Positions 1 to 11,399 of a stretch of DNA of 64,000 nt are shown here, one piece after another. The position numbers and the translations under genes were made by a program. Within the stretch, counting starts at the first letter, position 1. Each line of letters opens with the position of its first letter. Under the pieces are notes generated by a model, which was not told the origin of the DNA, did not search any database, and saw only the letters and a list, made by a program, of their open reading frames with translations. This stretch comes from Tillandsia leiboldiana (taxonomy: Eukaryota; Streptophyta; Magnoliopsida; Poales; Bromeliaceae). The DNA lies in NCBI GenBank assembly GCA_029204045.2, contig CM055064.1, positions 3,743,766 to 3,807,765 of the forward strand. The letters are read 5' to 3'.

Positions 1-596
1 ACATGATTTACGCTATTAAAACTATTAAAAAATTATATTTTATAATTTTTAGACATCATTTACCAAACGATTAAAGAGTCTTAAAAATAATTATTTTAAC
101 GGTTGATATGGCACATTTGTGAGTTCAACGGTATAAAACTATCAAAATTAGGTGACACTTTAATAGAAAATTCTACTTAATATCAAGAGTAAGATCAATA
201 CTTCCGATTTGAAATTTAGGTCTTTTATCATTATTTTTTATGAGATTTTTATTTTCAGCCGTTCATTTTGAGTGTGAGTTCAACGGTATAAAACTATCAA
301 AATTAGGTGACACTTTAATAAAAAATTCTACTTAATATCAAGAGTAAGATCAATACTTCCGATTTGAAATTTAGGTCTTTTATCATTATTTTTTATGAGA
401 TTTTTATTTTCAGCCGTTCATTTTGAGTCTACTCGTTCATTAGGTAAACAAAATTAAAAAAATTATGAAATTTAGTTTCTACATAGTTCCAACATTATAG
501 ATCATGTCTAACGGAGCCGATCGTCGAATCGGATGTCTCATCATCAAAAACAACTTATAAATACGGAGGCCTCATTACTTTCGAAAGCAAAGGAGC

Positions 597-600
<4 letters not shown>
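1..600. repeat. Palindromic MITE, family B (left end outside window)
   Basis: This is the 3' part of a roughly 0.5-kb foldback element. Its terminal part (about 480-597) is a diverged inverted copy of the left arm seen in other copies at 938-1472, 3109-3635, 9104-9643 and 31196-31646. It abuts a (TA)n array at 601. No coding potential is visible. It contains an internal 155-bp tandem duplication, listed separately. Confidence 0.6.
119..428. repeat. 155-bp direct tandem duplication
   Basis: Positions 119-273 and 274-428 are the same 155 bases in direct tandem, with one visible mismatch (TAGAAAA versus TAAAAAA). Other copies of this MITE family carry this block once. The near-identity indicates a recent duplication inside the element. 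Confidence 0.9.

Positions 601-683
<83 letters not shown>
601..683. repeat. (TA)n microsatellite, about 83 bp
   Basis: Uninterrupted alternating TA. It separates family B (1-600) from a family A MITE (684-904). Confidence 0.98.
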
Positions 684-685
<2 letters not shown>

Positions 686-902
686 CTCGAATACTATTAA
701 TAGTACCAAATCATTGGTGCTATTAAATTTTTAACCGTTGAATTAAAAAATGTATGGTTGAGATGACAGTGGGCCCTTTGGGTTTAATAGGTGGTTGGGG
801 AAATAGTAAAATCTAACGGGTGAAAATAATCAAAGAGGTTGATCTAAGGATAGAAAACTTGATAGCACCAAGTACTTGATACTATCGATAGTATAGTAGC
901 CG

Positions 903-904
<2 letters not shown>
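684..904. mobile_element. MITE family A, complete copy
   Basis: A 221-bp element between two (TA)n arrays (601-683 and 905-934). Its ends are inverted repeats of the form GGCTACTATACTATCGATAG followed by a short 'ACCAAGT...TTGGTGCTAT' hairpin. The interior has the family signature 'GTTAGGATGATAGTGG...' and 'TTTAGTGGGTGGTTGG', with no ORF. More than a dozen relatives occur in this window, nearly all next to TA arrays. It resembles the microsatellite-associated 'micron' elements described in rice; that link is an inference. Confidence 0.75.
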
Positions 905-937
<33 letters not shown>

Positions 938-1468
938 TTAGGCTGGAATACTCGTGTACTTTTATGATTCTAGAAGCCGAGAGACCTCCACCTTATAAAT
1001 TATTTTTGATATTGGAACTTCCGAATCGACTACTCCATTAGACTTGATCTAGAATATTTGAAATATCTAAAAAATAAATTTTATAATTTTTTGATATTAT
1101 TTACATAGTGATCGAAAGACTCAAAATAAACGGCTGAAAATAAAATTTTACAAAATGTCATGATATAATACTAAAATTTTAGATCAAAATATTGATCTTA
1201 TTTTATATATTATAAAAAAAAATCTATCAAAATTTTACGTGATTTGAATATTTTTAGACCGTTAAACTTGAAAACAGCTCACCACATTCATTAAAATTAT
1301 TGATTTTGAACTCTTTTGATCACTTGGCAAATAATATTAAAAATTCAAGAAATTTATTTTTTAGTCTTTAAATATTTTAGATCAAATCTAACAGAGCCGA
1401 TCGTCCATTCGGAAGTATTAACATTGAAAATGACTTAGAAGCACGAAGGCGTCCGTACTTCCAAAAAC

Positions 1469-1472
<4 letters not shown>
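938..1472. mobile_element. Palindromic MITE, family B
   Basis: A roughly 535-bp foldback element between (TA)n arrays at 905-934 and 1473-1546. The left and right arms are inverted copies: 'CCGAATCGACTACTCCATTAGACTT...' on the left is mirrored by 'TAACAGAGCCGATCGTCCATTCGG' on the right. No coding capacity. Confidence 0.7.

Positions 1473-1546
<74 letters not shown>
1473..1546. repeat. (TA)n microsatellite, about 74 bp
   Basis: Uninterrupted TA repeat separating a family B MITE from a split family A MITE. Confidence 0.98.
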
Positions 1547-1548
<2 letters not shown>

Positions 1549-2792
1549 TACTATGCTATCGATAGTATTAAGATATTGGTGCTATCAAATTTTTAGTCCT
1601 TGGATTAAGAAATGTGCGGTTAGGATGATAATGATCTCCTAGGCCCGGTTTGGAATGGGGCTAGAACAAGGAATAAGGGGATATCCCTCTTATTCTACCA
1701 AACGCACCTGAAATTATTCGGTACAGTAGTTCCAGTACAAACAGAATAAACTAAAACAACAGTTCTTACCCATTATTTTATAATTTTTTTTTTTACCAAA
1801 CTACCCCTCCTCCCTCCTTTCTCTCTTCCCAATACACTCTCATCATCATAAATCCCTCTCTCTCCTCTCCCTCTTTTCTTTTTTTCCAATACACTCTCAT
1901 CATCACAAATCCCTCTCTCAACTCTCTCTCTTTTTAATTTAATTGGATGTTAAATTAAATATTATTTTCAAAATTTTAGAAATTTTATTTTGATTTTGAT
2001 TTTATCATAATTTTTGTAAGGCTTTAAATTTTAAAATTTTATATTCGAAATTTTAACTTTAATTTAAACAAATAAAATGTTAAATTAAATATTATTTTCA
2101 TAAAATATAATTTGAAATTTGATTTTGATTTTGATTTTGATTTTGATTTTGATTTTGATTTTATCTTAATTTTTGTAAGGCTTTAATCCATTAATTAAAA
2201 CGAAGAAAGTAAAAATTATTATTTGAAAATTAAAAAATTTTATGTTTAAAATTTATAATTTAAAATTAATATTATAAAATTTTAAATTTTAAAATTTAAA
2301 TGTTGAAATTTTATATTTAAAATTTTAAATTTAATTTGAAAAAATAAAATATTAAATAAAATATTATTTTTAAAAAATATAATTTGATTATGATTTTGAT
2401 TTTATCTTAATCTTTTTAAAACTTTAATCCATTAATTAAAACGAACTAATTAGATTTTAATAACTTTTATTACATATTAAATTTTGAGGGCAAAAAGGTA
2501 AATTATCCCAACCTAATCTCTTTATTCTTCTTATTCCCCATTCTCATACCAAACATAAAATCTCTTATCCCTGGAACCATCCCAAATATTTTTTTACATT
2601 AGTTCCGTATTTTATACTTATCCCTGGATTAGTTAGTTCTGCTTTAACCCGTTACCAAACGGGCCCCTAAGATTTAGTGGCTGGTTGGTTGAATAGTATA
2701 ATTCAAGCGGTGAAAACGATCAAATAGATAAATCTAATGGTAAAAAAATTAATAGCACCAATTGCTTGGTGCTATCATTAGCATTCCAGCCG

Positions 2793-2794
<2 letters not shown>
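1547..2794. mobile_element. MITE family A, split by a Tourist-like insertion
   Basis: The two halves (1547-1642 and 2668-2794) join into one family A element when 1643-2667 is removed. The host copy ends at a (TA)n array from 2795, which runs into (GA)n at 2835-2864. Confidence 0.75.
1643..2667. mobile_element. Tourist-like (PIF/Harbinger) non-autonomous element, 1.0 kb
   Basis: Terminal inverted repeats GCCCGGTTTGGAATGGGG on the left and the reverse complement of GGGGCCCGTTTGGTAACGGG on the right. It is flanked by TAG (1640-1642) and TAA (2668-2670), consistent with a TAA target duplication in which one copy has mutated. The interior is AT-rich with a (GATTTT)n tract near 2118-2162 and no ORF. 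It is closely related to the element at 37634-39293, sharing the CT-rich stretch with 'CCAATACACTCTCATCATCA'. Confidence 0.8.

Positions 2795-2864
<70 letters not shown>
2795..2864. repeat. Compound (TA)n-(GA)n microsatellite
   Basis: TA repeat to about 2835, then an uninterrupted GA repeat to 2864. Confidence 0.97.
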
Positions 2865-2865
<1 letters not shown>

Positions 2866-2866
<1 letters not shown>

Positions 2867-3056
2867 GCTACTATACTTTTAAAAGTACAAAACAATTAGT
2901 GCTTATAAGCTTTCTGCCGTTAGATCTATTCCTTTGACTAATTTAATCTCTTAAATCATGCTAAGTCCACTATCATCCTAATCGCATATCCTTTCCTCCA
3001 ATGAGTAAAAATTTACCAGCATCAATGATTTGATATTTCTAAAAGCAAAGGAGCTC
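2866..3056. mobile_element. MITE family A variant (TTTTAAAAG termini), degenerate
   Basis: Starts with GGCTACTATACTTTTAAAAG and ends in an inverted counterpart containing 'TTTCTAAAAGCAAAGGAGCT'. The interior carries the family A motif in the opposite orientation ('CCACTATCATCCTAATCGCA'). Confidence 0.5.
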
Positions 3057-3108
3057 AATTATATATATAGTGTATTTCTAAAAGCATAGGAGTTCAATTA
3101 TATATATA

Positions 3109-3635
3109 AGGCTTCTATGCTTTTGAAAGTACAGAGATATTCGTATTTATACATTTTTTTTTTTAATAATAAGACATTCGATTCCGCAATCGGTTTCATT
3201 AGACTTGATCTACAATGTTGAAACTATCTAGACACCAAATTTTATAATTTTTTGATTTCGTTTGTCTAATGAACCAGGAGCATCAAAATAACTGACGGAA
3301 AATAAAAATTTCATAAAAAAAAAAAATGATAAAAGATTTAAATTTTAAATCAAAAATTTTGATTTTACTCTTGATGCTAAGTAAAATTTCAATTAAAATT
3401 TCACATAATTTAGATTATTTTATACCGTTGAAATTACAAACGTACCACGTCACCATTAAATAGTCATTTTTAAAATTTTTTAATTACTTGATAAATAATG
3501 TAAAAAATATATGAAATTTAATTTTTAAATAATTCTAATATCGTATATCATACTTGATGGAGTACATCCTCGAATCAAATGTCCAATTATCAAAAACTAT
3601 TTACAAGTCTTTGTACTTACCTAAATACAGGAGAC
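3109..3635. mobile_element. Palindromic MITE, family B, complete copy
   Basis: A 527-bp foldback element. The left terminus GGCTTCTATGCTTTTGAAAG is mirrored by the right terminus around 3602-3635, and the arms pair over most of their length. No ORF. It differs from most copies in having only short TA flanks. Confidence 0.7.
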
Positions 3636-3652
3636 ACTATATATACACATAA

Positions 3653-3838
3653 GCTACTATATTAGATTTTTCGCCTTGGATTAAGAAATGTGTGTTAGAA
3701 TAATAGTAATTACTTAGCATTTTGTAGGTAGTTGATGAAATAATATGGTTTAAAAAATAAAAATAGTTAAACAGATAAATTTACGGCAAAAAACGTAATA
3801 GCATCAAATGCTAGATAATATTGATATATAATCAACAT
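3653..3838. mobile_element. MITE family A, degenerate copy
   Basis: It shares the family interior ('CCTTGGATTAAGAAATGTG', 'GGTAGTTGATGAAATAATAT') and the ends, but the left terminus is partly deleted. Confidence 0.5.
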
Positions 3839-3884
3839 TATCAATTAAAAAATAAAAATATAAAACTCACTATCACCTACTGTT

Positions 3885-4035
3885 AGAATAGTTAGAATAG
3901 TTGATTGGTATTTTTAAACTGAGAAAATGAGTCTTAGGTTCGAATCTTACTTATAGCAAATGGATTCCCACTTAAGCAGAAAATTCAAAATAAAGACTCA
4001 TTGCCCCCACTTACTATACTAACCAACCATTCTAG
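3885..4035 (+). mobile_element. Possible tRNA-derived SINE fragment
   Basis: It contains a good Pol III B-box-like motif, GGTTCGAATC (3938-3947), preceded about 35-40 bases upstream by an A-box-like TAGTTGATTGG. That spacing is typical of plant SINEs. A clear poly(A) or T-rich tail and target duplications were not identified, so this may be a degraded copy. Confidence 0.4.
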
Positions 4036-4735
4036 CAGCCAGTGTGATTTTATACTTAAACAGCTGGTGCTTTCCATTTTTGTTTTTTTAATTAGCAAAA
4101 GTAATTCAAAACATTTTTATAAAATGTGGATTGATGCTTAGAAGTCCAGCCAGTTTTGCAATTTACAAGAGCAGCATCTGATTCCTTAATTAAAATTAAC
4201 AACAGAAAGTCATGAAAATTATAGACAACAAAACTTAAATGGGTTGAAAACATTAAGCTAACGCAAGGGATAATGCAATAAATAAATAAATAAATAAATT
4301 GAATTTAGGTTAAACGTTCAAAATTGGGCAAATGCAGAAAAGTTGAGGACTGGTTATTAAATAAAATTAGCATAATAGATACAACAAAAAGGAAAGCTAA
4401 GCACCATATAAACCAAAAACACCCATGCAACTATACCTACATACGTACGTTAACATTCCATGCACACACCTATGTTGTCGAACATTAAAATCCATGCACG
4501 CAGTGGTGTAAGCTGGTAAAAAGACGGCCATGTCGAAAAGCCACCTCACTGGAATAATAGATTCCGATTCCCCATCAACTTAAACATAATTGAGCTGAAG
4601 CATCTTCCCCTCTATCAATGTTTTCCTAATCTTTCCTTCTATTATTGAAAAGTATTATTCTCGCAAATACGAAAATATTATACTCCCCCCATGCCAAATT
4701 GCACCACCATCTCACCCTAATGGACCATGCATGAC
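4036..4735. other. ALMT upstream region, no element recognised
   Basis: AT-rich non-coding sequence with an (AATA)n run near 4278-4298. I see no ORF or clear transposon. The last 50 bases hold a perfect RY-type palindrome, CATGCATG (4726-4733), just before the TATA box; its function here is unknown. Confidence 0.6.
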
Positions 4736-4745
4736 CTTATATAAG
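4736..4745 (+). promoter_or_regulatory. TATA box of the ALMT gene
   Basis: CTTATATAAG lies 104 bases before the ATG at 4849, so the transcription start should fall near 4770. It is the best TATA match in the upstream region. Confidence 0.65.
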
Positions 4746-4848
4746 TCTCATCATTTCCATCAATCTCTTCATCTCACAAAGATCATCATCACCTGAATTC
4801 TAAGCAAGTAAGCGTTGATTTGTTCTTCGATCATCTAAGAAGCAGAGA

Positions 4849-7729
4849 ATGAATGGAAAGAAGGGTAGTATAAGAATTGACATCCACTTGCCTTCGAAGG
4901 CTGTGGCGCCCAAAGTTGAGAAGAACGCTGATGCTAATAACATAATCGAGAGCTTGTCTCCGAGGAAATGGATATGGGATGTGTGGGAGTTCGCCATGGC
5001 GGACACCACGAGGGTGACCTTCTCTCTCAAGGTTGGGTTAGCCTGCCTCCTAGTATCCCTGCTCATACTCTTTCGCACGCCTTACAAAGTGTTCGGGACC
5101 AACATCATCTGGTCCATACTCACTGTCGCGATCATGTTCGAGTACACAGTTGGTATGCATACAATCATGTTTCACCTTCATTTATATATTAGGGTGACAA
5201 ATAGTTTTTTGTATGCTTAAATAGTGTAGCATTTATACTTGGAGCATATGTTAGGTTCGGTAATGGGATAAGTCTTCTTTATCCTAAGGATAATAATCCA
5301 GGTGTTCAAGAACAACTGAGAGCAGCAATATTGGTTTTGATCTGACATCACATGAATAACTACAATGATTGCAGAGATAATAACAATGAGACAACTAAGG
5401 ATAAAGTTAAGGCCAACACAGTTCCAAAAGTCGGCTAGAAAACCTGGTTTGACCACTACTGTTGTGTCCTAATTTAGTTTTATCTTAGTTTGTTTTGTAG
5501 TCTATGGTAGAATAAGGGGGATACTATATTTCCCTTGTCACCCAATAAAGCAAAGCCGTAAGCGTGTCTATTCTTAAAGTTATGCGACTTTATGTGCACT
5601 AGTGTGACAATTAAGTTAATCTCCGCACTGCAGGTGCTACATTTAATCGAGGATTTAACCGGGCTCTTGGAAGCTTACTAGCCGGGATTTTTGCAATAGT
5701 AGTGATACAAGTAGCCATGTCCAGCGGCCACATTGCAGAGCCCTATGTCATTGGCATCAGCATCTTCCTCATTGGTACGTTCCACTTGTTATATCCCTCT
5801 TCTATATCTTACCATTTATTCTCTGCTTCTCCATTCTGCAATAATCACTTCGCCGAGTTTTTCATTCCCAATGTGATTATACAACTAAAAGGAATCCAAG
5901 CATCCAATTAAAAGGTTCCAACAGTCAAATTTATCACTTCCTTGTTGGCAGACATCTTAACATTTACATTATAATCATGTATACATGTAGGAGCTATAAC
6001 ATCCTTTATGAAGCTGTGGCCATCTCTAGTCCCCTACGAGTATGGCTTCCGAGTAATCCTCTTCACCTATTGCTTGATCATTGTGTCGGGCTATCGTATG
6101 GGAAATCCTATCAGGACTGCCATGGACCGCCTCTACTCGATTGCGATTGGAGGGCTCGTCGCCGTCCTTGTGAACGTCTTTATTTCCCCTATATGGGCAG
6201 GAGAACAACTTCATAGGGAGCTTGTCAATAACTTCATCTCTGTAGCCGACTCCCTCGAAGGTCCTTCTCTCTTCATTCTCTAATCCTTCAACTTCCTCAA
6301 AATATTTCCTACACATCTGTTCACTAGTTCTTATTTGCAATAGAGTGTGTGAAGAAGTACTTAAGTGACGATGGATCAGATCATCCTGAGTTCTCAAAGA
6401 CAGTGATGGACAATTTTCCTGATGAGCCAGCTTTTAGGAAGTGCCGAGAGACTCTAAATTCAGCTGCAAAGCTTGACTCTCTGGTACCAATCACTTTAAT
6501 AGAAAACGCATATAGCTGCACTTTAATGAACAGTCCAAAATTTTCTAAAAATGTTCTGCTAGGGTTCAGTATGTATTTTTAGATTTAATGATCAGCTCAT
6601 CTAAATACTCTTGCTATCTAGTCTAAATACTCATGCTATCTAGGTGTGATTAATCTAAACCAGTAATAATTGTAGGCCTATTCAGCAAAATGGGAACCAC
6701 CGCATGGGAGATTCAGGCACTTCTTCTACCCTTGGGCAGAGTATGTAAAGGTCGGGGCCGTGCTTCGACACTGTGCTTATGAGGTCATGGCCCTGCATGG
6801 TTGCCTTCATTCAGAGATTCAGGTGGTGTTCAAGTACTCCATCTCCTCTCTCACACAAAAATTACTCTATCGTTTATTCATTTCCTGTAGCTTTCTTTCC
6901 TACTTTTTTCACTTTCTCATCCTTTTTATCCATTGAATTTACAATGAAGAATAAATTCTTAATCCAAAATATCTCAGAAAATATGCGATGAGAATTTCGG
7001 ACATGGCCCTGTTCGATCTGTTGATCCGGGCAGCAAGATGGATGAAGTTCTTGGTTGTACCCACGCCCTTGGGCTGCTTCCCTAGTTAAGAATAGAATCA
7101 GATGCCTTCACTTGGGTCCGATCATGACCCAAAGTGATAATTTGTTAGTTTATGTAATTTTATTCAATGCCAGTTTGATTGAGGTGCAGATTAAACAAAG
7201 ATCCAACATATCTTCTAATTTCTAAATCTCCCAAAGCTGAACCAATCCAACCAACACCTCTTCTGAAACTCGTTTGAATTAATCTTAGATCATTTCTAAC
7301 TGTACATCACAATATTGTACAAAGGAGCTAGAGTATCCAAATCTATAGATCTAAGTTTCATAATTAACTAAATTTGTACCCGTGCAATGCACAGGCATAT
7401 TTATAATAATTTAATTATGTTATATAATATGCAGTCAAAAAACTAAGAAATTAATTATTCTTTACCAATCAATAATGGTTTAATAATGTAAATAAAGAGC
7501 AAAAAAATACTTTGCGTAATATAGAGTAGAAGAGAGATGATTGCAGAAAAAATTAATCAAAGAGAAACAAATAAAATATATAAAGTAAAGAAGAGAGTTG
7601 ATAATTATTTGGAGGAGAATTGTAAAAGAACAGGAAAAACAGATATTGATCACTAAAGAAAGTTGTTCCTTCTTTTCTATGTAAAATAGTTTTTCGGAAT
7701 TTATATAATTATGACCGAAATCTACTCCG

Positions 7730-7797
<68 letters not shown>

Positions 7798-9022
7798 CTA
7801 GGCTGGAATACTATCAATAGCACCAAGTTACTGGTGCTATCAAATTTTTAGCCCTTGGATTAAGGGATGTGCGATTAGGATGATAGTGGTCCCCTAGGGT
7901 TTAGTGGGTAGTTGGTTGAATAGTAAAAATCCTAGAGAACCACTATAATCCCAACCGCACATCCTTTCATTCAAGGGCTAGAAACTTAGTAGCACCAATT
8001 GCTTGGTGCTATCGATTAATAGTACCAAGTCATTAGTGCTATTAGATTTTTGGTCCTTGGATGAAAGGATGTGCAGTTAGGCCGATAGTGGTCACCTAGG
8101 GTGTAGTAGGCAGTTGATGAAATAATATAATCTAAAGGGTGTAAATGGTCAAAGGGATAGATCTAAGGGCATGTTTGGTTCAAAATGAAAATCGAAATCG
8201 GAGTAGAAATCGGAATGGACGGGAATGTAAAACAGAATGACGAATATACTAATTGAGTAGAGCTTATATGCTTTTAAAAGCACAATCACATTCATACTCG
8301 TGAATTTTTTTACCATTAGATTTGTATTGGAATTTGTGCTTTTTACTTTATCTTTCTCTCTTTAGTTGATTTTACAAAAACACAAATCCCAATACAAATC
8401 CAATGATAAAAAATTCACAAGCATGAATGAATTTGTACTTTTAAAAGCATATAAGCTCTACTCATCCTAATTTGTTTGGTTCACAATAGAATTAGGAATC
8501 GAAATCAACTTATTATTATTATTATTTAAATAAGACAAATTTAATCTACTATCCAAATTTGTAATCAAAATTTAAATTCAAATTAATATTCATAACTTAA
8601 ATTTAAATTTAAATTGAAAGTCAAAATATAAAACTATATCTAAAATTCAAATATCAAACTTATATTGAAATTAAAATTTAAAAGTTAATAATTTTGAATT
8701 TATATATTAAATTTATAATTTAATCTAAATTTAAGTTTATATGTATATTTAAATTTAAATAATTATTATTGAAAAAAAAGATTTCTCAATCCGTTGCGAA
8801 ATCAAAATTGACTCACATCTCTATGATGGGAGTTATTTTGGAGGGATTCGATTCCCCTCGTAATAGAAATCGGAATGCTAATCTCTCAAATCAAACACCA
8901 ACAATAGGAATGGCTCATTCCGATTTCCATTCCAAGTCTTGATTCCTTCCAACCAAACATGCCCTAAAGGTAGATAACTTGATAGTATCAATTGCTTGGT
9001 ACTATTGATAGTATAGCAGTTG

Positions 9023-9105
<83 letters not shown>

Positions 9106-9641
9106 TGAGCTGAAATGCTTTCAATAGCAAATAGGCTCCGTTGTCATCCATTTGTTTTCGATGATAGAGCTTCCAAATTGACGATCGACATCGTTGAACA
9201 TGATCTAAACAACTGAAAGTATCTAGAAATCAAATTTTAATTTTTTTTGACATTATTGACCTAGTGATCAAAAGGTTGCAAAATTTATAATTTTAATGGT
9301 AGATATGAGCCTTGTGCTCGTTTAACAGTGTAAAGAAGTCTAAATTAATTGAATTTTGGTTAGAAAATTATTTAAACTATTTAAAACAAGATCTATACTC
9401 TCGATCTTAATTACAAGATTTCTATCATCACTTTTTGAAGGATATTTATTTTCAGCAATTCATTTTTGTATTTATTTGATGGACAAGAAAAAATATTGAA
9501 AAAGCATGAAATTTAATTTCCAGATAGTTTAAACGGTCTAGACCATATTTAATGATTCCGATAGTCGTTTTGGAAACTCCATCATCGAAAACAAATAGGT
9601 GGCAACAAAGCCCGTTTGCTATCGGTAGTATTCCAACCTAG

Positions 9642-9726
<85 letters not shown>

Positions 9727-9885
9727 TTGAAATACTTTTGATAGTATGAGAATAGTATTTACTATCAACTTTTTGACCATTGGATGGCTAAGGTTTAGTG
9801 GGGTTTGGTGGAATAGTAATTATCTAAGGGTGAAAAAGTTAATAATAAACATTATTAATATATTATTGATAATATAGCAAGTGAA

Positions 9886-9928
<43 letters not shown>

Positions 9929-11258
9929 GCCGAAATCTAGTCTAAATAGAGATAAACAACTTTAATCCAAATAAATTCTTATTTAAAACATATTTTTATC
10001 TTATTTTAGTATATTCTTATAATCTTATTTATTTTAATTTAATTTCTATTTATTCAAAATAGGATCAAATTATAACCTAGTCTTATCTAATCTAATTTAA
10101 ATTAAATATGAAGATGCTTCTATCTAGTAGATTTAAATTTTACTTAAACAAAGTATTAAGATATTTGTAACTTATAGATTTAAAGTTGGTTTAATTAAAT
10201 TTTTTAAATCTTTTAATTTAATGTAAATAAAATATTAAGATATTTCTATCTTGTAGATTAAATTTAACTAAAAGAGAATATTACAATATTTTTCATCTTA
10301 TAGATTTAAAGTTGGACTGATTAAAAATTTGTTTTTTAAGGGGTTTTCTCAAGGGTGACGACGTGGATTCACGAAATTTCTCGAAATTCTCCAGTTCTCT
10401 ATATGAGTCCGGATATATATATATAGTTCTCAAGGAAAAACATAATCAATAGTCATGCTACAGATTGACATTTTTAATAAATGCAATCTTGTCTAGTACA
10501 TGGGGTCTTGTTAAATAAAGAATCGCAAACTATTCTCTACCAAGTTGCTCTTGATCTAATTGCATGGCTAAGTATTTGCGGAACCCGCTTAGAAGAAAAA
10601 AGTTAAGCTAACTCATTAACCTCTTCCGAAATCACAATCTGGATCTAAAACAATTTCTATTCTTTTGCAGGCACCATACAACCTAAGGTGTGCATTCCAG
10701 TCGGAGATCGTAGATGCCACAAACCAAGCAGCAGAGCTTTTGCGCAGCTTGAGCAAAGACATAAATAATATGAAATGGAACCTTCAAACTAGTCTACTGA
10801 AGCACGTCCATAGCTCAGTTGAGCGTCTCCAACACTCTATCGACATGCATTCCTACCTTCTCACCTCGAGTCATGAACAATACGATAATTCAAACAAAAT
10901 AGAGAGTAAACCCTCCAAAACAATCTCTTTTAACCTCAAGGACTCGACCGACAACTTAAATGAGCCAGAAAGCGGAAACACTGAGACTATGCAAGTTGAG
11001 TCTTATCATGAAAGTATGAAGAAGCAACAAAGAAGGCTACATTCATGGCCGTCGAGGGAAGTGGACGACTTTGAAGAAGAAGGGAAGAATGTTTCTGACC
11101 TGGTCCCCAGGATGCATGCACTTGAAAGCACCGCCGCGTTGTCGCTTGCCACTTTCACCTCGCTACTCATCGAATTTGTGGCTCGGCTTGATCATTTGGT
11201 TGAGGCTGCCGATACGCTCGCTAAGATGGCCAAATTCAAGCAAGAGTATACAAGCTAG
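4849..11258 (+). CDS. Aluminium-activated malate transporter family protein (ALMT10-like), six exons
   Basis: Predicted exons are 4849-5152, 5634-5774, 5991-6260, 6344-6483, 6676-6822 and 10671-11258. All junctions are GT-AG and the phases close, giving 529 residues, which is usual for ALMTs. The N-terminal half has about six hydrophobic helices (roughly residues 55-217) with the family signature TVAIMFEYTVGAT (about 92-104). The conserved WEP motif AKWEPPHGRF opens exon 5. The C-terminal half is soluble and helical, ending in the conserved 'SLLIEFVARLDHLVEAADTL' segment. Family members are malate or inorganic-anion channels of the plasma membrane or tonoplast; some are Al3+-activated, others act in guard cells or vacuoles. 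The basic N-terminus (NGKKGSIRI) most resembles the ALMT10 group from memory; substrate and location here are inferred. Intron 5 is enlarged to 3.85 kb by MITEs. No disabling mutation is seen. Confidence 0.92.
7733..7796. repeat. (TA)n microsatellite, 64 bp
   Basis: Uninterrupted TA repeat at the left border of a family A MITE inside ALMT intron 5. Confidence 0.98.
8167..8964. mobile_element. Tourist-like (PIF/Harbinger) non-autonomous element with exact TAA duplication
   Basis: A 798-bp element with perfect ends GGGCATGTTTGGTT ... AACCAAACATGCCC and TAA on both sides (8164-8166 and 8965-8967). TAA is the classic PIF/Harbinger target duplication. The interior is AT-rich and non-coding, and itself carries a 209-bp MITE at 8255-8463. 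Confidence 0.9.
8255..8463. mobile_element. MITE family D (Mutator-like), 209 bp
   Basis: Palindromic ends GAGTAGAGCTTATATGCTTT ... AAAGCATATAAGCTCTACTC. It is flanked by near-matching 9-mers ATACTAATT (8246-8254) and ATCCTAATT (8464-8472), 8 of 9 identical, which fits a Mutator-type target duplication. Relatives occur at 25666-25872 and 37072-37281. Confidence 0.8.
9025..9101. repeat. (TA)n microsatellite, 77 bp
   Basis: TA repeat between a family A MITE and a family B MITE in ALMT intron 5. Confidence 0.98.
9104..9643. mobile_element. Palindromic MITE, family B
   Basis: A 540-bp foldback element between (TA)n arrays. The arms pair around 'CCATTTGTTTTCGATGATAG' on the left and 'CATCGAAAACAAATAGGTGG' on the right. 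No ORF. Confidence 0.7.
9644..9724. repeat. (TA)n microsatellite, about 81 bp
   Basis: Separates a family B MITE from a family A copy at 9725-9888, which is followed by a further (TA)n run at 9889-9925. Confidence 0.98.
9725..9888. mobile_element. MITE family A, internally deleted
   Basis: Recognisable family A ends ('GGTTGAAATACTTTTGATAG' and 'ATTGATAATATAGCAAGTGA'), with a shortened interior retaining 'GTTTAGTGGGGTTTGGTGGA'. TA arrays lie on both sides. Confidence 0.55.
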
Positions 11259-11371
11259 AATAGAATTATGGTTTAAGGTGCCTAAAAAGGATCTAAGATT
11301 GACAAGCTGAAGGTTTTTTTTCTCATATTTTCATCCCTTGATATGTGTTGACCCATATTATCATTCGGAGC

Positions 11372-11377
11372 AATAAA
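11372..11377 (+). terminator. Poly(A) signal of the ALMT gene
   Basis: AATAAA lies 114 bases after the stop codon, in T-rich 3' sequence. Confidence 0.7.
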
Positions 11378-11399
11378 AGTTATAGTTCATAGTTTACCT

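Larger units (their letters stand above)
7799..9024. mobile_element. Two joined family A MITEs, the second split by a Tourist-like element
   Basis: The first copy (7799-8015) has family A ends and a partly inverted interior. The second starts near 8015 and is interrupted at 8167-8964; its remainder (8965-9024) ends at the (TA)n array from 9025. The layers can be peeled off by matching other copies. Confidence 0.7.
6823..10670 (+). other. ALMT intron 5, enlarged by nested transposons
   Basis: A 3,848-bp intron, whereas the other four are 83-481 bp. It holds (TA)n arrays at 7733-7796, 9026-9101, 9644-9724 and 9889-9925, two or three family A MITEs, a family B MITE, a Tourist-like element and a small Mutator-type MITE. 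The proximal 900 bases (6823-7730) and distal 700 bases (9930-10670) are plain AT-rich sequence. The donor GTGGTG and the acceptor TTTTGCAG are intact. Confidence 0.85.

Noticed and set aside
3930..3960. A tRNA gene at the GGTTCGAATC motif
   Set aside because: There is no acceptor stem or anticodon arm around it. A tRNA-derived SINE B-box is the better reading. No convincing tRNA, rRNA or snRNA gene was seen in the window.
5700..6582. Stand-alone small proteins within the ALMT locus
   Set aside because: These stretches are exons 2-4 of the ALMT gene read through into introns; proper GT-AG splicing joins them.
7000..7089. Short frame reading FDLLIRAARWMKFLVVPTPLG in ALMT intron 5
   Set aside because: It has no match to the ALMT pattern at this position, and exons 5 and 6 join in phase without it. 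It could be a chance frame or a relict fragment.
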